Assembly: GCA_973895155.1 (NCBI GenBank)
Contig: OZ316893.1
Coordinates: forward strand, 6,696,001-6,760,000
Direction of reading: 5' to 3'
From: Marsupella aquatica
Lineage: Eukaryota; Marchantiophyta
Length of the DNA: 64,000 nt
Of this stretch, positions 46,451 through 58,202 are shown one piece after another. Each line of letters starts with the position of its first letter. Position 1 is the first letter of the stretch. The translations under genes were made by a program, and so were the position numbers. The notes under the pieces were generated by a model. That model saw nothing but the letters and a program-made list of their open reading frames with translations, had not been told where the DNA came from and ran no database searches.

Positions 46451-46879
46451 AGGGATGAAAGCATCCATTTTTTGGTAGGCTAAAATTAGAGAATCACTTA
46501 CCTAAAAAACAGGCAGGCTAATGATGATACTCAGGCTGAATTTGAAGAAGTCTGTTTCATTAGCCGTCACCTAATGCACCATGCGGGAGTGTTAGCCAGG
46601 AATATTTTACAATAGTCATAAATAAAGTAATGTATAATTGAAGTACAATACTCAATAGCCAACCTGTGCCTGTCTGTAGGGTAAAATAGTAGCCACCTTG
46701 GCTAATGTTTAAAAACAAGAAAAACAAATGGCTGGGTGACAGGGAGTGAAAGGGAAAGATGAGGAGAGGGACAGGGTGAGATGGGATGGGATGCGACAGA
46801 CGGGGCAGAGAGACTGAAGGGAGATGCATGCGAGAGAAGGGAAAGCTAGGGGAAAAAATGGGAAAAGGTCCTAAAACTT

Positions 46880-49380
46880 AAAAACCCTCACTGGACCTGC
46901 TCCCACATCTTCCTAGCAACAACTGATTTCCACAACAAATGGATTATAGGCAATCAAAATGACATCACATTTGCATTAACATCAGGTACAGCTAGAGTGC
47001 CTTAACACTTAGTTTCGGCATCTCTGACTCCAACGCCGAGCTCCCTTATGGTCCAGGCCCGGATAGACCATCCGGGGAGTACTTAGCATGGGGAAACTTG
47101 TGGGCAATGAGACGTGGCACTAACAAAAGCAAGGCGCCAAGCTGGTGACACACACTATGGACTTAGACTAGCTGAGTGCTGGTCGGGTCAAGGGGTCGGA
47201 TTCAAGGTCGACTGTCCGGACCCCCGAACGGACTTTGAGTTCTAAGGGCCTGAATGAGAGCTCCTTTTGGGCCCAAGGCCAATGAAGTTGACGCTATAGG
47301 CAATGGATACTTGGGGCGCGAGTTATGGCCTGATCCGGGTTTCGCCGATCGGGGACCCTGAGCGGCGATGAGATCTGAGGGCCTAGGCATGAGCACTGGG
47401 TCAACCCAATCACAGCGGGCTAAGGCACTCCGCTTGCGGACACCTAACTAGGAAGTTATGGGCGTTGCCAGTTGGTGGCACGCCCAGACATGCAGGATAG
47501 GGTCTGGGTTGGGGACCAAAAGTTTGAGGACCAAAGTTGGTCCGGGGGTGGCAGGTCTCCAGAAGCATATATGAGGGGAGTGGTGTCTCCCTGGGGGCTA
47601 AGGGCGAGCCGAAGTCGTGAGCCGCGACGGTCGCGACACTGAAGGAAAACGTCAAACGGAAACGACGATAACTTCTCAACGAGAAGACCGTTGGGGGACT
47701 TCTTGGGTGCGTTGGAAAGCTCTCAACGAGGACTACATCCTCTTGAGCTCAGCTGGGTCTGGGGGTGCCATAGGTTTTCGAGGTTTGCTAGTGTTATCTC
47801 GCCCGCTTGCCAAATCCTGTCGAAACAGCAGCCAAGCCGCATTTAGTCTCTCAAGGGAGCTTGCGTTGGGGAGGCAAGGCCAAGTAGGCATGGAGGATGA
47901 GTTCCAAGGGCACTTAGCCCTAGACCATCAGTGCGGCGAGAACCGGGAGTTGCTAAAGTCGGGGCCGTTCTGGTCCCGACGTGTTGGGACAAGCTTTAGG
48001 ACAAGCTACGCCAACTGGGCCATGAGCATGTCGTGGGGGCAAGGCGGTCAGTTGGTGATGGATAGGTACGAGGGGGAACCCGGGCCTCGCCCAAGGAAGG
48101 AGCTGTTCTAGACGAACAGTGAGCGTCGGTTCTGGTTCCAGCTTATGGCATCGGGAGGACCTATCACTGACCTACTTACCAATGTCTGTTGAGCTTGAGT
48201 TAGGATGCTAGACTTGGGGAGATCTAGATCCTAAAGGGTTACTTACCGAGGCGCTTGGTGGCTTGTGCAGACAATGAGTACCGTTGAGTAACGGTCGTGT
48301 TGGAGAGCAAGTGCGGCTTCGTATGGGAGGGGCCGCTGGTGGTGCAAGGGCACTAGGTTGCTTGCTCGAGGTATTCCGTGGAGGCGTTTGGGCACCAGGG
48401 GCACTTAGGCGTGGGTGTTGGGTGGCAAGGTCCACCACTACAACTAACCTGGCCAAAATGACAAATGATATTAGAACCACAACACCACAGCAATAATGAC
48501 ATGGCCACCCGCATGGCCACAACAACAAATGTGCCACCCATGGGAATGGGCTAGTCTAAACTTTAATTTGCAAATCAAAGTCTAGCATTCATGACCTACT
48601 TTGTAGAGTGAAGTCCTAAGCCATATCTCTCTAGTAATAGCAAATTTAGATATTAAGACTATGCTAGTGACTACCTGTGTGAGCAGGAAGAGATGTGGAG
48701 GTCCACCTGGCTTCAACTTTGCCAATTATGGTTCAACTAGAACAATCTAAAAGACTGTGTAGTCTGGATATGATTTTACCCGGAGTATCATGTGAATCTC
48801 CTCAAATATTTATTTTTTGGCCAAAAATAGTGAACCTAAGAGTAAAACACCACCTGTCACGCCGAGGGACAATGCCTCTTATGCACATCGGCATGTCCCT
48901 CGCCTGCCCGCTAGGTATGTAGTTAGGGCTAGTGTACTACCTGAATTAGCGACATGTTCTTGTAGCAAGTCTGGGCCGTTCTTGAAGCAAATGTGCTTGT
49001 TAGTGTGACGCCAGGACTTTGCTTGCTTAGGGCATGTCTTTCTTTGTGGGTTTTCAGTTCTTCTTGAATCGTTGTGAGACAGAGTTTTTCAGAGGCTGCT
49101 CGTCGGTTCCGTACACGGAATTCACACAGTGATTCGTTAGATGCTCCCGGCCGATCTTGGCATCTCGCCGGTTTTTGATTCGATTTCAGTACGTTTGTTT
49201 CTATCACGCCTTTTATTCAAGAAGAACTGCCGAGTTAGCGGTGACGAGAAGAAGATTGCTCGTGGCAATTTCAACAATTTTTGGGGAAGCCATTGCAATT
49301 TCTTCGACGGACATCGGAGTGACGAGTTAAAAGTTATGGATTTATGTTGTTATGTGTATACTTAAGTGTATACACATATC
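46880..49380. other. GC-richer repeat-like region, possibly LTR-derived
   Basis: Base composition shifts and a 164-codon frame (47617-48111, plus) is open, but no protein family is seen. CATATATGAGGGGAG at about 47569 could be a TATA box and start, as in an LTR. TGTCACGCCGAGGGAC at 48856 has the look of a gypsy LTR start. I could not find a second copy in the window to prove either. Confidence 0.3.
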
Positions 49381-49749
49381 AATGCTCTCGAGGAGGTCCG
49401 GGGTTCATTTTCTGGTTGCATCCGCTACCCCTTTGCTCCTTCTTACTGTCACTGCCGCTGACTGCCTCGATTGCTTTTGGGGTTGTTTTTGCATTCCCGG
49501 CCACGACCGCCGGTGAGTCTACTTTAGTGCCTCAGCTATTGCACGCCGATGCGCATAGGGCCGTGTGCCCATTTTCTTTTCGACCCTCCTCCTTACATTT
49601 TCCAGGCGCTGCGCCTCGCTCGCCTTGGCTTTTATTCCCTTCCTGGCCAATTTGCTCTATTTCGTCCCCCGACTGTCAGTGCATAGGGCACCGTTTCTTT
49701 CCCTACCGGAAGTTGCCAGCATCCCGGCCAGCATTTAAAGCAGAAGGGG

Positions 49750-49960
49750 ATGGGGAGTACATTCGACTCCCTCCTCTCGGGAGTTACACTTCTGCCAGGG
49801 CACGAGGCCCTATGGCGAATTAAGAGGGGGGGAGGGGAAGCAAAAGCAGGGCACAAGGCCCTAGGCAGCTTTGAAGCATTCAAGGGGGGGAGAGTACATT
49901 CGACTCCTCTCACGGGAGTTGCAGGGCACGAAGCCCTAAGCAGCATTAAAGCAGGGGGAG
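49750..49960. repeat. Imperfect tandem repeat of about 135 bp with inner inverted repeat
   Basis: GAGTACATTCGACTCC recurs at about 49757 and 49892, each followed by CGGGAGTT. GCAGGGCACRARGCCCTA-like blocks recur at about 49794, 49847 and 49921. Confidence 0.65.
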
Positions 49961-49985
49961 TTGAAGGCTTGAAGTGCAAGGAGGG

Positions 49986-50836
49986 TGTGGTGCGTCCCAT
50001 GGCTCCCTAAACCCCATAAACCCCCCTTCACAAGCCGATTCCCGCGGGTTTTGCGCTTGGCGAGGTTGTTTCCGTGGCTTAGTGGCATGGGACGCTGCTA
50101 ACCTCCTTCTACTACTACTATTAACATTTTACACACATATACTGGACAGATCCTTCATCGGGTCATGAGATACGTAGCCGGCCTAATCTAGGCCTTCCCT
50201 TGTCTTCCCCTCCGTCTTGTTAGGTATATTTGGATTCTGCCGTCGGAATGATCCCCAATAGGCTTGGTTAAGCCGCTAAGACCTCTCTCAGCTCGACACA
50301 TCCAACTCTCACTCTCTTGCTTACTTTCCTTCCTCTATTAGTTGATGTGGGCACTCTTCACACAAGTTAATGCGACACACAAATAGCAAAATGACTCCTT
50401 CTGACTGAGCCATACCATGCACTTGCCATACAAACAGTACATCTCATACACAAGCTCTGCGAACTAAGCCGTGAGGCCAACTCTATTCAGCTCTTAGGCA
50501 TGAGGAAACATGAATATACACAAGGGTCACTGTATGACTAACCGAGAGCTTCTCTTACTACTTGATCCCAGCCCGGCTGGTGCAACTAAAAACTTGCTAA
50601 AGAAGAGGCCCTGAGCTCCCTGCTGCCCAGGTACTTATCCTGGTAGTGGATCCGCCTAATTCTTTGCAGCGTAAGCTTAATCTACCTAGCTGAATCTACC
50701 TATGTACAGCGAGGCAGGAGTACAAATGTTGCTCTTACCAGTGGAACCGCAATCCCACTAAGCTAAGTGTCAGGGCCGCCTCCTGGTCCTGATCCTAATC
50801 CTAAACTTAGAGATCTGAGCCCGCCCTGCCCACTCA
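49986..50836 (-). repeat. LTR-like repeat A (851 bp), minus-strand gypsy element
   Basis: Read on the minus strand it runs TGAGTGGGCAGGG...GACGCACCACA, with TG...CA ends. It matches 53794-54654 along its length. Just upstream on the minus strand is a purine tract (GGAGGGAGGAGGCG), as expected next to a 3' LTR. No primer-binding site follows it. No target duplication was found. Confidence 0.7.
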
Positions 50837-50889
50837 CGCCTCCTCCCTCCACGTCCGCCCTCCTTGAAAGAAGCGGCCCTCCACCACCG

Positions 50890-53793
50890 TCATGGCAGCG
50901 GTGGCTGTTCTTGAGTGGACGCCCCCAACGCTTCCACCTCAGCCACTGTCGTAGGTTCGTTCTCTGACAGATTACCTGCCCTTGACTGAGTCAACTCTCC
51001 ATCGGCCTGACTGGGTCCACCCCCGGCAACGGCATCGGCTTCAACATCAGCCTCGGCTACGCCCTCAGCCACGGCTACGGCCTCCCTTGCACACTCAAGT
51101 GGCGGATTGGGTACCTCGGCTTCATTACCGAGTATCTTGGCCTCGGCTTTGTCATCCCCTTCTTCTAGGGTAGTTGGATCCTCTGCCGTAACCCTGCCTG
51201 AGGTCGGTGCTGGGTTTACCTCCTTGGTCACCACGGCCTATGGAGCCGTATTACTCCCTGACCCTAAAGGTTTCCGCTTCTTCTTCTTTTCTGGTTCGGC
51301 AGCTGGCCCCTTCCCCTTCCCACTTACTTCCGGCACTAGTGCAAATGGCGCGGCTTGTCCTTCGGCCAGTACCACTCCTGGTAACTTAGTGGCCTCAATT
51401 TGAGTTGGCCCTGATGAAGCCAAGCACTTAAATATTGCGGCTTGTTTCTTCAGCCGCTCCGTTTGGTTGTCGGCTCGTCGTTGTAAGTTCTCTAGCTTCC
51501 GCGTGCTTTCCTCCAACTCTTCCTGCACTTCGTCCAGGTCCTTGCGCGCCTCCTCCAGCTCCTTTTGGGCTTCCTCCAATTCCTGTTTAAACGCAGCTCT
51601 CTCCTCCCGGGTCGCTCTTAACTCCTTGTCGAGCTCTGCAATGATGACAGACTCCATCTGGTTCATCTTGGCGTAAGTCTGATCGAGCATATTGTCCTTC
51701 TCACGCAGGTCGGCCTTGAAGCTGGCCGTCAGGGACGCAAGCTCCTGCTGCAGCGCAATAATCCCTTGATAGGATTTCCCTAACTTGGCCTCCTTCTTCT
51801 CAAGGGCTCCGCGGATAACCTCGAGCTCCCCATTCAATGCCCTTTCCCTTCTCTGGGTCTCCGCCCTGGCCCGGTTGTTGGCTGTTATGTGGGCCTCCTC
51901 TGCATCCCTCAGCTCTCGCTTCCACTTCTCCCGCTCCTTGATCGCATCGGCCAACTCTTCTTGGGTTCGAGTCAATTTATTCTCGATAATCTGATTATCA
52001 GATTGTGCGGTATCCAATTGGCCCTGCATGATATTTAGCTCATGCCGCTTAATCCGCAGCTCATCTTGGGCTTTCTTGGCCGCCCTCAGGTCTTTGATTT
52101 CGGCTTCCCTTGCCCTGAGCCGACGGATGACCTCATCCTTCTTGCTTCTTTCCAAAGCCACCGCTTCTTCTAATTGGCGCTTCTCCAACATCTCCCTTTG
52201 AAAAAAGGGTCCTTGCTCCAACTCCTCCCCAAAGATGCTGAGCGCCAGCTCTCCACACATTTCCCCGTACTCCATGGCTCTATTTTTAGCATAGGTGGAG
52301 GAAGTAGAAGTCATCGGCATCATCCACCGCCGCCTGTGCTCCCAAGCCGCCTTGCGGATCTCTTCTATTGTGGCTGGAGGGATGCTTCATTTTTCTGCAA
52401 GCCGCTTGATGTCCTCTGGCCATTCTCCTCCTGGTAAATCTTTTTTCCTAGCCAGGGCTGCCTCCTCTTCCTCCCTGATTTGCTCCTGAAATTCCTGCGC
52501 CGTTTGTTTTATGCCGTCAAAGCTCGGGGGAGCGACATCTGGTGGGGGAGACTCGGGGCTGCTCTGCTGGCTCGGGTCTCCTCGAACTACTCTTGGGAGC
52601 GTGGGGATGAACCGGCCACAGGTCCTTACTCTTGGAACATGATGATCCAACCCGTAGCCAGAGTCATCATTGCTGTAGTCCTCTACCGCCTCCTCCTCGG
52701 CTTGGACTACCGGCTTCTCCCGCTGTTCTCCTGGTTTTGTTGTGAACATGGCTTCACCTCTCACCGGTCTTGGTTCCTCCTCCGGCTTCCGTGTTGATCT
52801 CTTGTTCTCCTTGTCGTGGCCAGGAGCTACGGCCTGCTTCTCCTCGGCTTCGGGACTTGAGGCTCCGACATACATCCGGACTCTCGACTCGTGTTCCGGC
52901 CTCCTTCTCTCCTTGATTCCAGTAAAGGGGTTTTCCCTTGTAAGCCGGCTTAGGCCCACCTCTGGAGCAGTGTCCTGCATTGGTGCCGTTGCCGTTGCCG
53001 TTGCCGTTCTCTTTTCCCTCTCCAGCAATTTCAGCAGATTCTGCATGCCTGGTTGCTGCATCGGCAAGTCCTCCGTCCTTGGCCTAAACACCTACTCGAT
53101 TGTAGGACTGTCGGGCGGGTTGGGTTTCTCCGTTGCCGGCGTCTACTCCGGGACCTCCTCCGGTGCTCTTGCCGATAGGGGAAGTACTGGGGCAAAGATT
53201 TGACTTCTGGCATACCGGCACAACAACGGCATGTGATAGCCAAGCCGGGACACGCTTCCCACGCCGATCACCTGCTGTTCCTCCTTCAAGATCTTCTTCA
53301 GTTGGTTGAGGAGGTACCCGTTGTAATCCCGGCTTGGGTCTAGCCTTTCTGCCAGGTAGACCTGAGCCTTGCCAATCTCTGCCCTCGGCAAGTTACAGTG
53401 CATGGTTACCCGCAAGAAATCGATCATCTCTCCGATGTGCGGGTTGGTGCAGGTGTTCCGGAAGAAGCCATTCTTTGTTGATGGTCCTGGGAACGACCAA
53501 AACTCCTTGTCAGGTAAGGTCTTCCTGGTATCAACCTTGGTCTTATTACCCATCGGCAAGCCAAACACTTCAGCAATCACCCGGGGAGTGAGATAGAAAT
53601 CCTTCCCATACACCCTTGTGGAATTGGTCTCGGACTCCCATGATCCCACGAATTCTAACAAGTCTGAGTCCGGCACCTCTGGCTTCAGCCATGGTAATCT
53701 TACGAAGGCTTCCAAGCCGGATCCGGCCATGAAGCCTTGGTACTTCTTGGTCTGCATAGCTATAAAGCATGCATCCTCCTCCCGTGCAAAGTG
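50890..53793 (-). pseudogene. Extra 3' ORF of a Ty3/gypsy element (PMD-like region plus coiled coil), copy 2
   Basis: One minus-strand frame runs 2.9 kb with four in-frame stops (TAG 53143, TAG 53092, TGA 52387, TAG 51238) and no frameshift that I can see, ending TGA 50890. It opens in mid-protein at HFAREEDACF, directly at repeat A'. The first about 215 residues (YGKDFYLTPRVIAEVFGLP, PLLCRYAR) resemble plant mobile-domain or 'putative gypsy type transposon' proteins. A charged linker follows, then a long coiled coil (about 51480-52320) and a lysine-rich end (EKKKKRKPLG). Extra ORFs between pol and the 3' LTR are known in Tat-type gypsy elements; the domain assignment here is by resemblance. 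Function unknown. Confidence 0.6.
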
Positions 53794-54654
53794 TGTGGTA
53801 CGTCCCATGGCTCCCTAAACCCAAGAAACCCCCCAGCGCAAGCCGATTCCTGCAGGTTTCACGCTTGGCGAGGTCATTTCTGCGGCTTAGCGGCATGGGA
53901 CGCTGCTAACCTCCTTCTACTATTACTATTAGCTTTTTACACACATATACTGGACAGATCCTTCATCGGGTCATGAGATACGTAGCCGGCCTAATCTAGG
54001 CCTTCCCTTGTCTTCCTCTCCTTCTGGTTAGGTATGTTTGGATTCCGCCGCCGGAATGATCCCCAATAGGCTTGGTTAAGCCGCTAAGACCTCTCTCAGC
54101 TCGACACATCCAACTCTCACTCCCCTGCTTACTTTCCTTCCTCTGTTGGTTGATGTGGGCACTCTTCACACAAGTTAATGCAACACACAAATAGCAAAAT
54201 GACTCCTTCTGACTGAGTCATACCACTTGCCATACAAACAGTACATCTCATACACAAGCTCTGCGAACTAAGCCGTGAGGCCAACTCTATTCAGCTCTTA
54301 GGCATGAGGAAACATGAATATACACAAGGTCACGGTATGACTAACCGAGAGCTTCTCTTACTACTTGATCCCAGCCCGGCTGGTGCAAACTAAAAACTTG
54401 CTAAAGAAGAGGCCCTGAGCTCCCCGTTGCCCAGGTACTTATCCTGGTAGTGGATCCGCCTAATTCTTTGCAGCGTAAGCCTAATCTACCTAACAGTAAT
54501 CTACCTGCCCGGATCTACCTATGTACAGCAAGGCAGGAGCACAAGTGTTGCTCCTACCAGTGGAACCGCAATCCCACTAAGCTAAGTGTCAGGGTCGCTC
54601 CTGGTCCTGATCCTAATCCTAAACTTGGAGATCAGTGCCCGCCCTGCCCACTCA
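53794..54654 (-). repeat. LTR-like repeat A' (861 bp)
   Basis: The same sequence as 49986-50836 with scattered differences. It begins, on the minus strand, with the TGA that ends the upstream ORF copy (GAGGAAGCG|TGAGTGG). It ends GTACCACA directly before the second ORF copy. Confidence 0.7.
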
Positions 54655-56110
54655 CGCTTCCTCGGGTACCCTTACCTGCAGGGAAAGTACTGGGGCAAAG
54701 GTCTGACCTCTGGCATACCGGCACAACAACGGCATGTGATAGCCAAGCCGCGACACGCTCCCCATGCCGATTACCTGCTGCTCCTCCTTTAAGATTTTCT
54801 TCAATTGGTTGAGGAGGTACCCGTTGTAGTCCCGGCTTGGGTCTGGCCTCTCTGCCAGATAGACCTGTGCCTTGCCGATCTCTGCCCTCGGCAAGTTACA
54901 ATGCATGGTCACCCGCAAGAACTCGATCATCTCTCCTATGTGCGGGTTGGTGCAGGTGTTCCGGAAGAAGCCATTCCTCGTTGATGGCCCGGGGAATGAC
55001 CGGAACTCTTTGTCAGGCAAGTTCTTCCTGGTATCAACCTTGGTCTTATTGCCTATCGGCAAGCCAAACACTTCGGCAATCACCTTGGGAGTAAGATAGA
55101 AATCCTTCCCATATATCCTCGTGCAATTGGTCTTGGGTTCCCATGACCCCACGAATTCTAATAGGTCTGAATCCGGTACCTCTGGCTTCAGCCATGGTAA
55201 TCTTACAAAGGCCTCTAAGCCGGATCCGGCCATGAAGCCTTGGTACTTCTTGGTCTGCATGGTCATAAAGCATGCATCCTCCTCCCGTGCAAAATGTAGT
55301 TGCACCTCCACTGGTAGGGTTGCCGCCCAGCCCTTCCAGGTGTCATCCCTGGTTGGAATGGCATTGATGGGATTGACCTCCTCCTCTTCGGCTTCTCCCT
55401 GCCTCCTGCTCGGCTGGCTTCTTTGGTGTCGCCGACCTCGTTCTTTTTGCCGGGGTGGCTTCATCGTTGGCGGCTCCCTTCCTCTTCATCTTTGCTGCCA
55501 TGGAGGTTTCTCCTAGCACCGTTGCCTGGGTCCACCTTTCCGTGCTACCCTTCAATTCCCAGTGTATGTCATTGCAGTTCTTGATGGCCTCTCGAATGCC
55601 GATGATTCTGTCTTCGCAAAATAGAAGATCGTCGAGCTGATTGGAAGTAGGAGTCCACAAGAACTCGACCTTGATGAGTTCGCCTCCTAAGAAAGCCGTC
55701 TTCTACAGCTCCCACAATCGAGCGAGCTCCTGTCGTTCTCGAGCTGCCCTTTCTGATTCTTTGTCCTCGTAAGTCTTGATGTACTCAGTTGCCCGTTCGA
55801 ACAAGCATCCCCAGAAATGTGCCGCTTGATTGACGTTGCTCATACCCTCCTTAGGTCGATCATCGGTATCTACTCTCTCCCCGAGTGCTTGCCTAAGCAG
55901 CTGACAGTAGTTGGCCTCCCGTAGTCGTCTGCCTAGTTTGTGCTCGCAAATGAGCCACCATCTCCTGCAAGCGCTCCTTACCCCTCTCCTCTTCCGGTCC
56001 TTCCTCCCGTTGATCCTTCCTAGCCACCAACGCTTAGCGTGCCCTAACCCTAATCGAGTTTTCACCCCCAGCGTCCTTACCTCCGGCCTCGGCCCGGGTT
56101 CCATAGTCAC
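54655..56110 (-). pseudogene. Extra 3' ORF of the gypsy element, copy 1 (N-terminal part)
   Basis: It starts with ATG 56110, about 100 bp after the pol stop. The frame holds one in-frame TAG (55703) and then shifts near 55390, after which the second frame runs to 54652. Residues from HFAREEDACF to PEEA match copy 2 (53154-53793) closely. The part before that is present only here: basic start, then WTPTSNQLDDLLFCEDRI, then KRKG and KRTRS stretches that could be nuclear signals. The coiled-coil half is missing; the ORF ends at repeat A'. Confidence 0.6.
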
Positions 56111-56207
56111 CCCTAATTGTTTATATTTTCCTTGTTTTGTCCCTATACTAAGGTGTTTCTAGGGTGCATTCCTGCTTTACCCACTTAACTGGCCGAGTGA
56201 TTCCTGA

Positions 56208-58178
56208 CTAGGCATCACATAGCTCCCCACTTAATTGTGAAGCGTCCTCGCGAACAACTTCATCTTCATCCATATAGTATGTCTTGAGGCGGTCATAATG
56301 GATGCGAACTGGATACACTTCTCCCGTAATGTTGGCCAGTTGTACGGAGCCATTGGAGAACTTCATGGTTACTCTAAAGGGTCCTAACCAGCGAGTGTAA
56401 AGCTTACCTGGAAACTTACTATACCTACTATCATAAAGTAATACCAGATCACCGGTGTGAATACTAACTGGTTTCAACTTTTTATCATACTGCTGCTTCA
56501 TGGTTTTTTGTCTATATTCTATTCTCTCAGCTGAAATCATTCTTGCCTCATCTAAAGCTTCTAACCTATATTCTCGCTCCTTTAGGCTCTCCTCCGCTGA
56601 GGCTCTTTCCTCAATTGTAACTTGAAATGTCGGTATCTCAAGTTGCATGGGTACCAGGGCTTCTTGTCCAAAGGTTAAGAAGAAGGGTGTATGACCGGTA
56701 GTGGATTTATAGGCTAGATTGTAAGCAAAAATAGCAGCAAACAATTTATCATCCCAATCGAGTTTGTTCTGAGCTACTGTCTTGTTCAATATCTTTCCTA
56801 TAATTCCGTTTGCTTGTTCTGTCAACCCATTTGCCTTTGGATGGTAGGGAGTAGTAGGCCTATGTCTAACTAAATACTGCTCATTTAAACGACTAATTAT
56901 ATCATTCAGAAAATGGGTTCCTCTATCACTAACTAATTCTAGGGGTGCACCATACCTGGTGAAGATCTGCTCATACATGAATCTAGCCGTAGTAATTGCA
57001 TCATCCTTCGTGGTCGGTCTGGCCTCTACCCATTTAGTTGCATAATCCGTAGCCAGGATTATATACTTGTTTCATCGGGGGTGGGTCAGTGGTTTCAGAG
57101 GTCCGATGTAATCAATACCCCACTTCTTGAATGGTGCCAGAGGTAGAATAGGGTGCAGTGGATGTCTGGTGGACGCCCTTGGTCCTCCCGCTCGTTGACA
57201 AGGATCGCATTGTTTGATAAACCGATAGACATCCTTGTGCAAGGTGGGCCACCAGTAACCGGCATTTAATATCTTTTTAGACGTGGTTACTGGGGCAAAA
57301 TGTCCGTCGGCTTCTTCTCCATGCATAGCCCGTAAGACTCGTTTTACCTCTCCCTTTTCTAAACACCTTTGAATAGTGCCGCTGATTCCATACCTGTGTA
57401 GTACACCCTTAATGTACTGATACTGTCTGACCTTTCGCAAAAAGACTGCGGCTTGTTCTCGGCTTAATCCTGGCTGTACTCTGGAAGTGGTGAGAAAATG
57501 TAAAATCTCAGGGTACCATGTATCAGCTATTTCCACAACGAATAGCTCCTCGTCGGGGAATCGATCGTCGATGCAATCCGTGGCAGGTTCACCTGTGATT
57601 CTTGAAAAGAAGTCGGCATTGGCGTGTAACTTTCCCGGCTTGATCCTCAGCTCATAGTCAAACTCCTGTAATAGCAAAATCCATCTTGCTACTTTGCCTG
57701 TAAGGTCCGGCTTCTTGACTAGGTACCTCAAACTTTCATGATCGGTATGAAAGATTACCTTGTACCCTAGTAAATAATGCCTAAACTTTTTACAGGAATA
57801 AACGACTCCTAATGCTTCCCTCTCTGTGGTGGAGTAGTTCCGTTCGGCATCGGCAAGCTGACGGCTTGCGAAGTATATGGGATGGTCCCTTCTTTTCTCA
57901 TCCAACTGACTTAGTACTGAGCCGATACAGAAGCCCGAGACATCTACAAAAACATGAAAATCTTTGTTCCAGTCCGGTGCTATCATGACTGGGGCCTCTA
58001 CTAACATCTGCTTCAATTCTACCACTGCCGTTACTCGTTCGGGTGTGGGTTCGAAGTCTGCTCCTGCCTTGAGCATGTTGGTTAATGGTAAAGCTAGCTT
58101 GGCAAATCCTTGATGAACCGGCGATAGTAACCAATGCATCCCAAGAAGGATCTTACATCCTCTATGTTCTTAGGTTGC
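56208..58178 (-). pseudogene. Ty3/gypsy pol: RT end, RNase H, integrase
   Basis: Minus strand, with one frameshift and one stop. From about 58178 the RT thumb (PKNIEDVRSFLGCIGYYRRFI) is readable; one base seems lost near 58108, where the frame moves to the one starting at 58139. Then comes RNase H (DVSGFCIGSVLSQ, TEREALGVVY, HTDHESLRYL), the integrase HHCC finger (MHGEEADGHF, CDPCQRAG), and the integrase core with Asp in WGIDYIGPL, Asp in SDRGTHFLND and Glu in GLTEQANG. A GPF motif (RWLGPFRV) lies near the C-terminus and no chromodomain follows. A single TGA at 57072 breaks the frame between PLKPLTHPR and NKYIILATDYATKW. The catalytic residues are present, but protease and most of RT are absent: the element is cut at about 58178. 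Confidence 0.9.
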
Positions 58179-58202
58179 ATGATATCTAGCCATACTGCTA
58201 GC

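Noticed and set aside
46132-46464. 110-codon minus-strand frame, Leu/Ser/Pro-rich
   Set aside because: It is the complement of the purine-rich tract; low complexity.
47617-48111. 164-codon plus-strand frame
   Set aside because: GC-rich repeat-like context without family signals; more likely LTR or other repeat sequence than a gene.
50700-50800. tRNA-like patch in repeat A (minus strand, ACTGGTAAGAGC)
   Set aside because: It resembles part of a D-arm/A box, but no T-arm or cloverleaf follows, so I do not call a tRNA or SINE.
58134-58202. Upstream 23 codons of the plus-strand gag frame
   Set aside because: They are antisense to the pol RT region; the natural gag start is ATG 58203.
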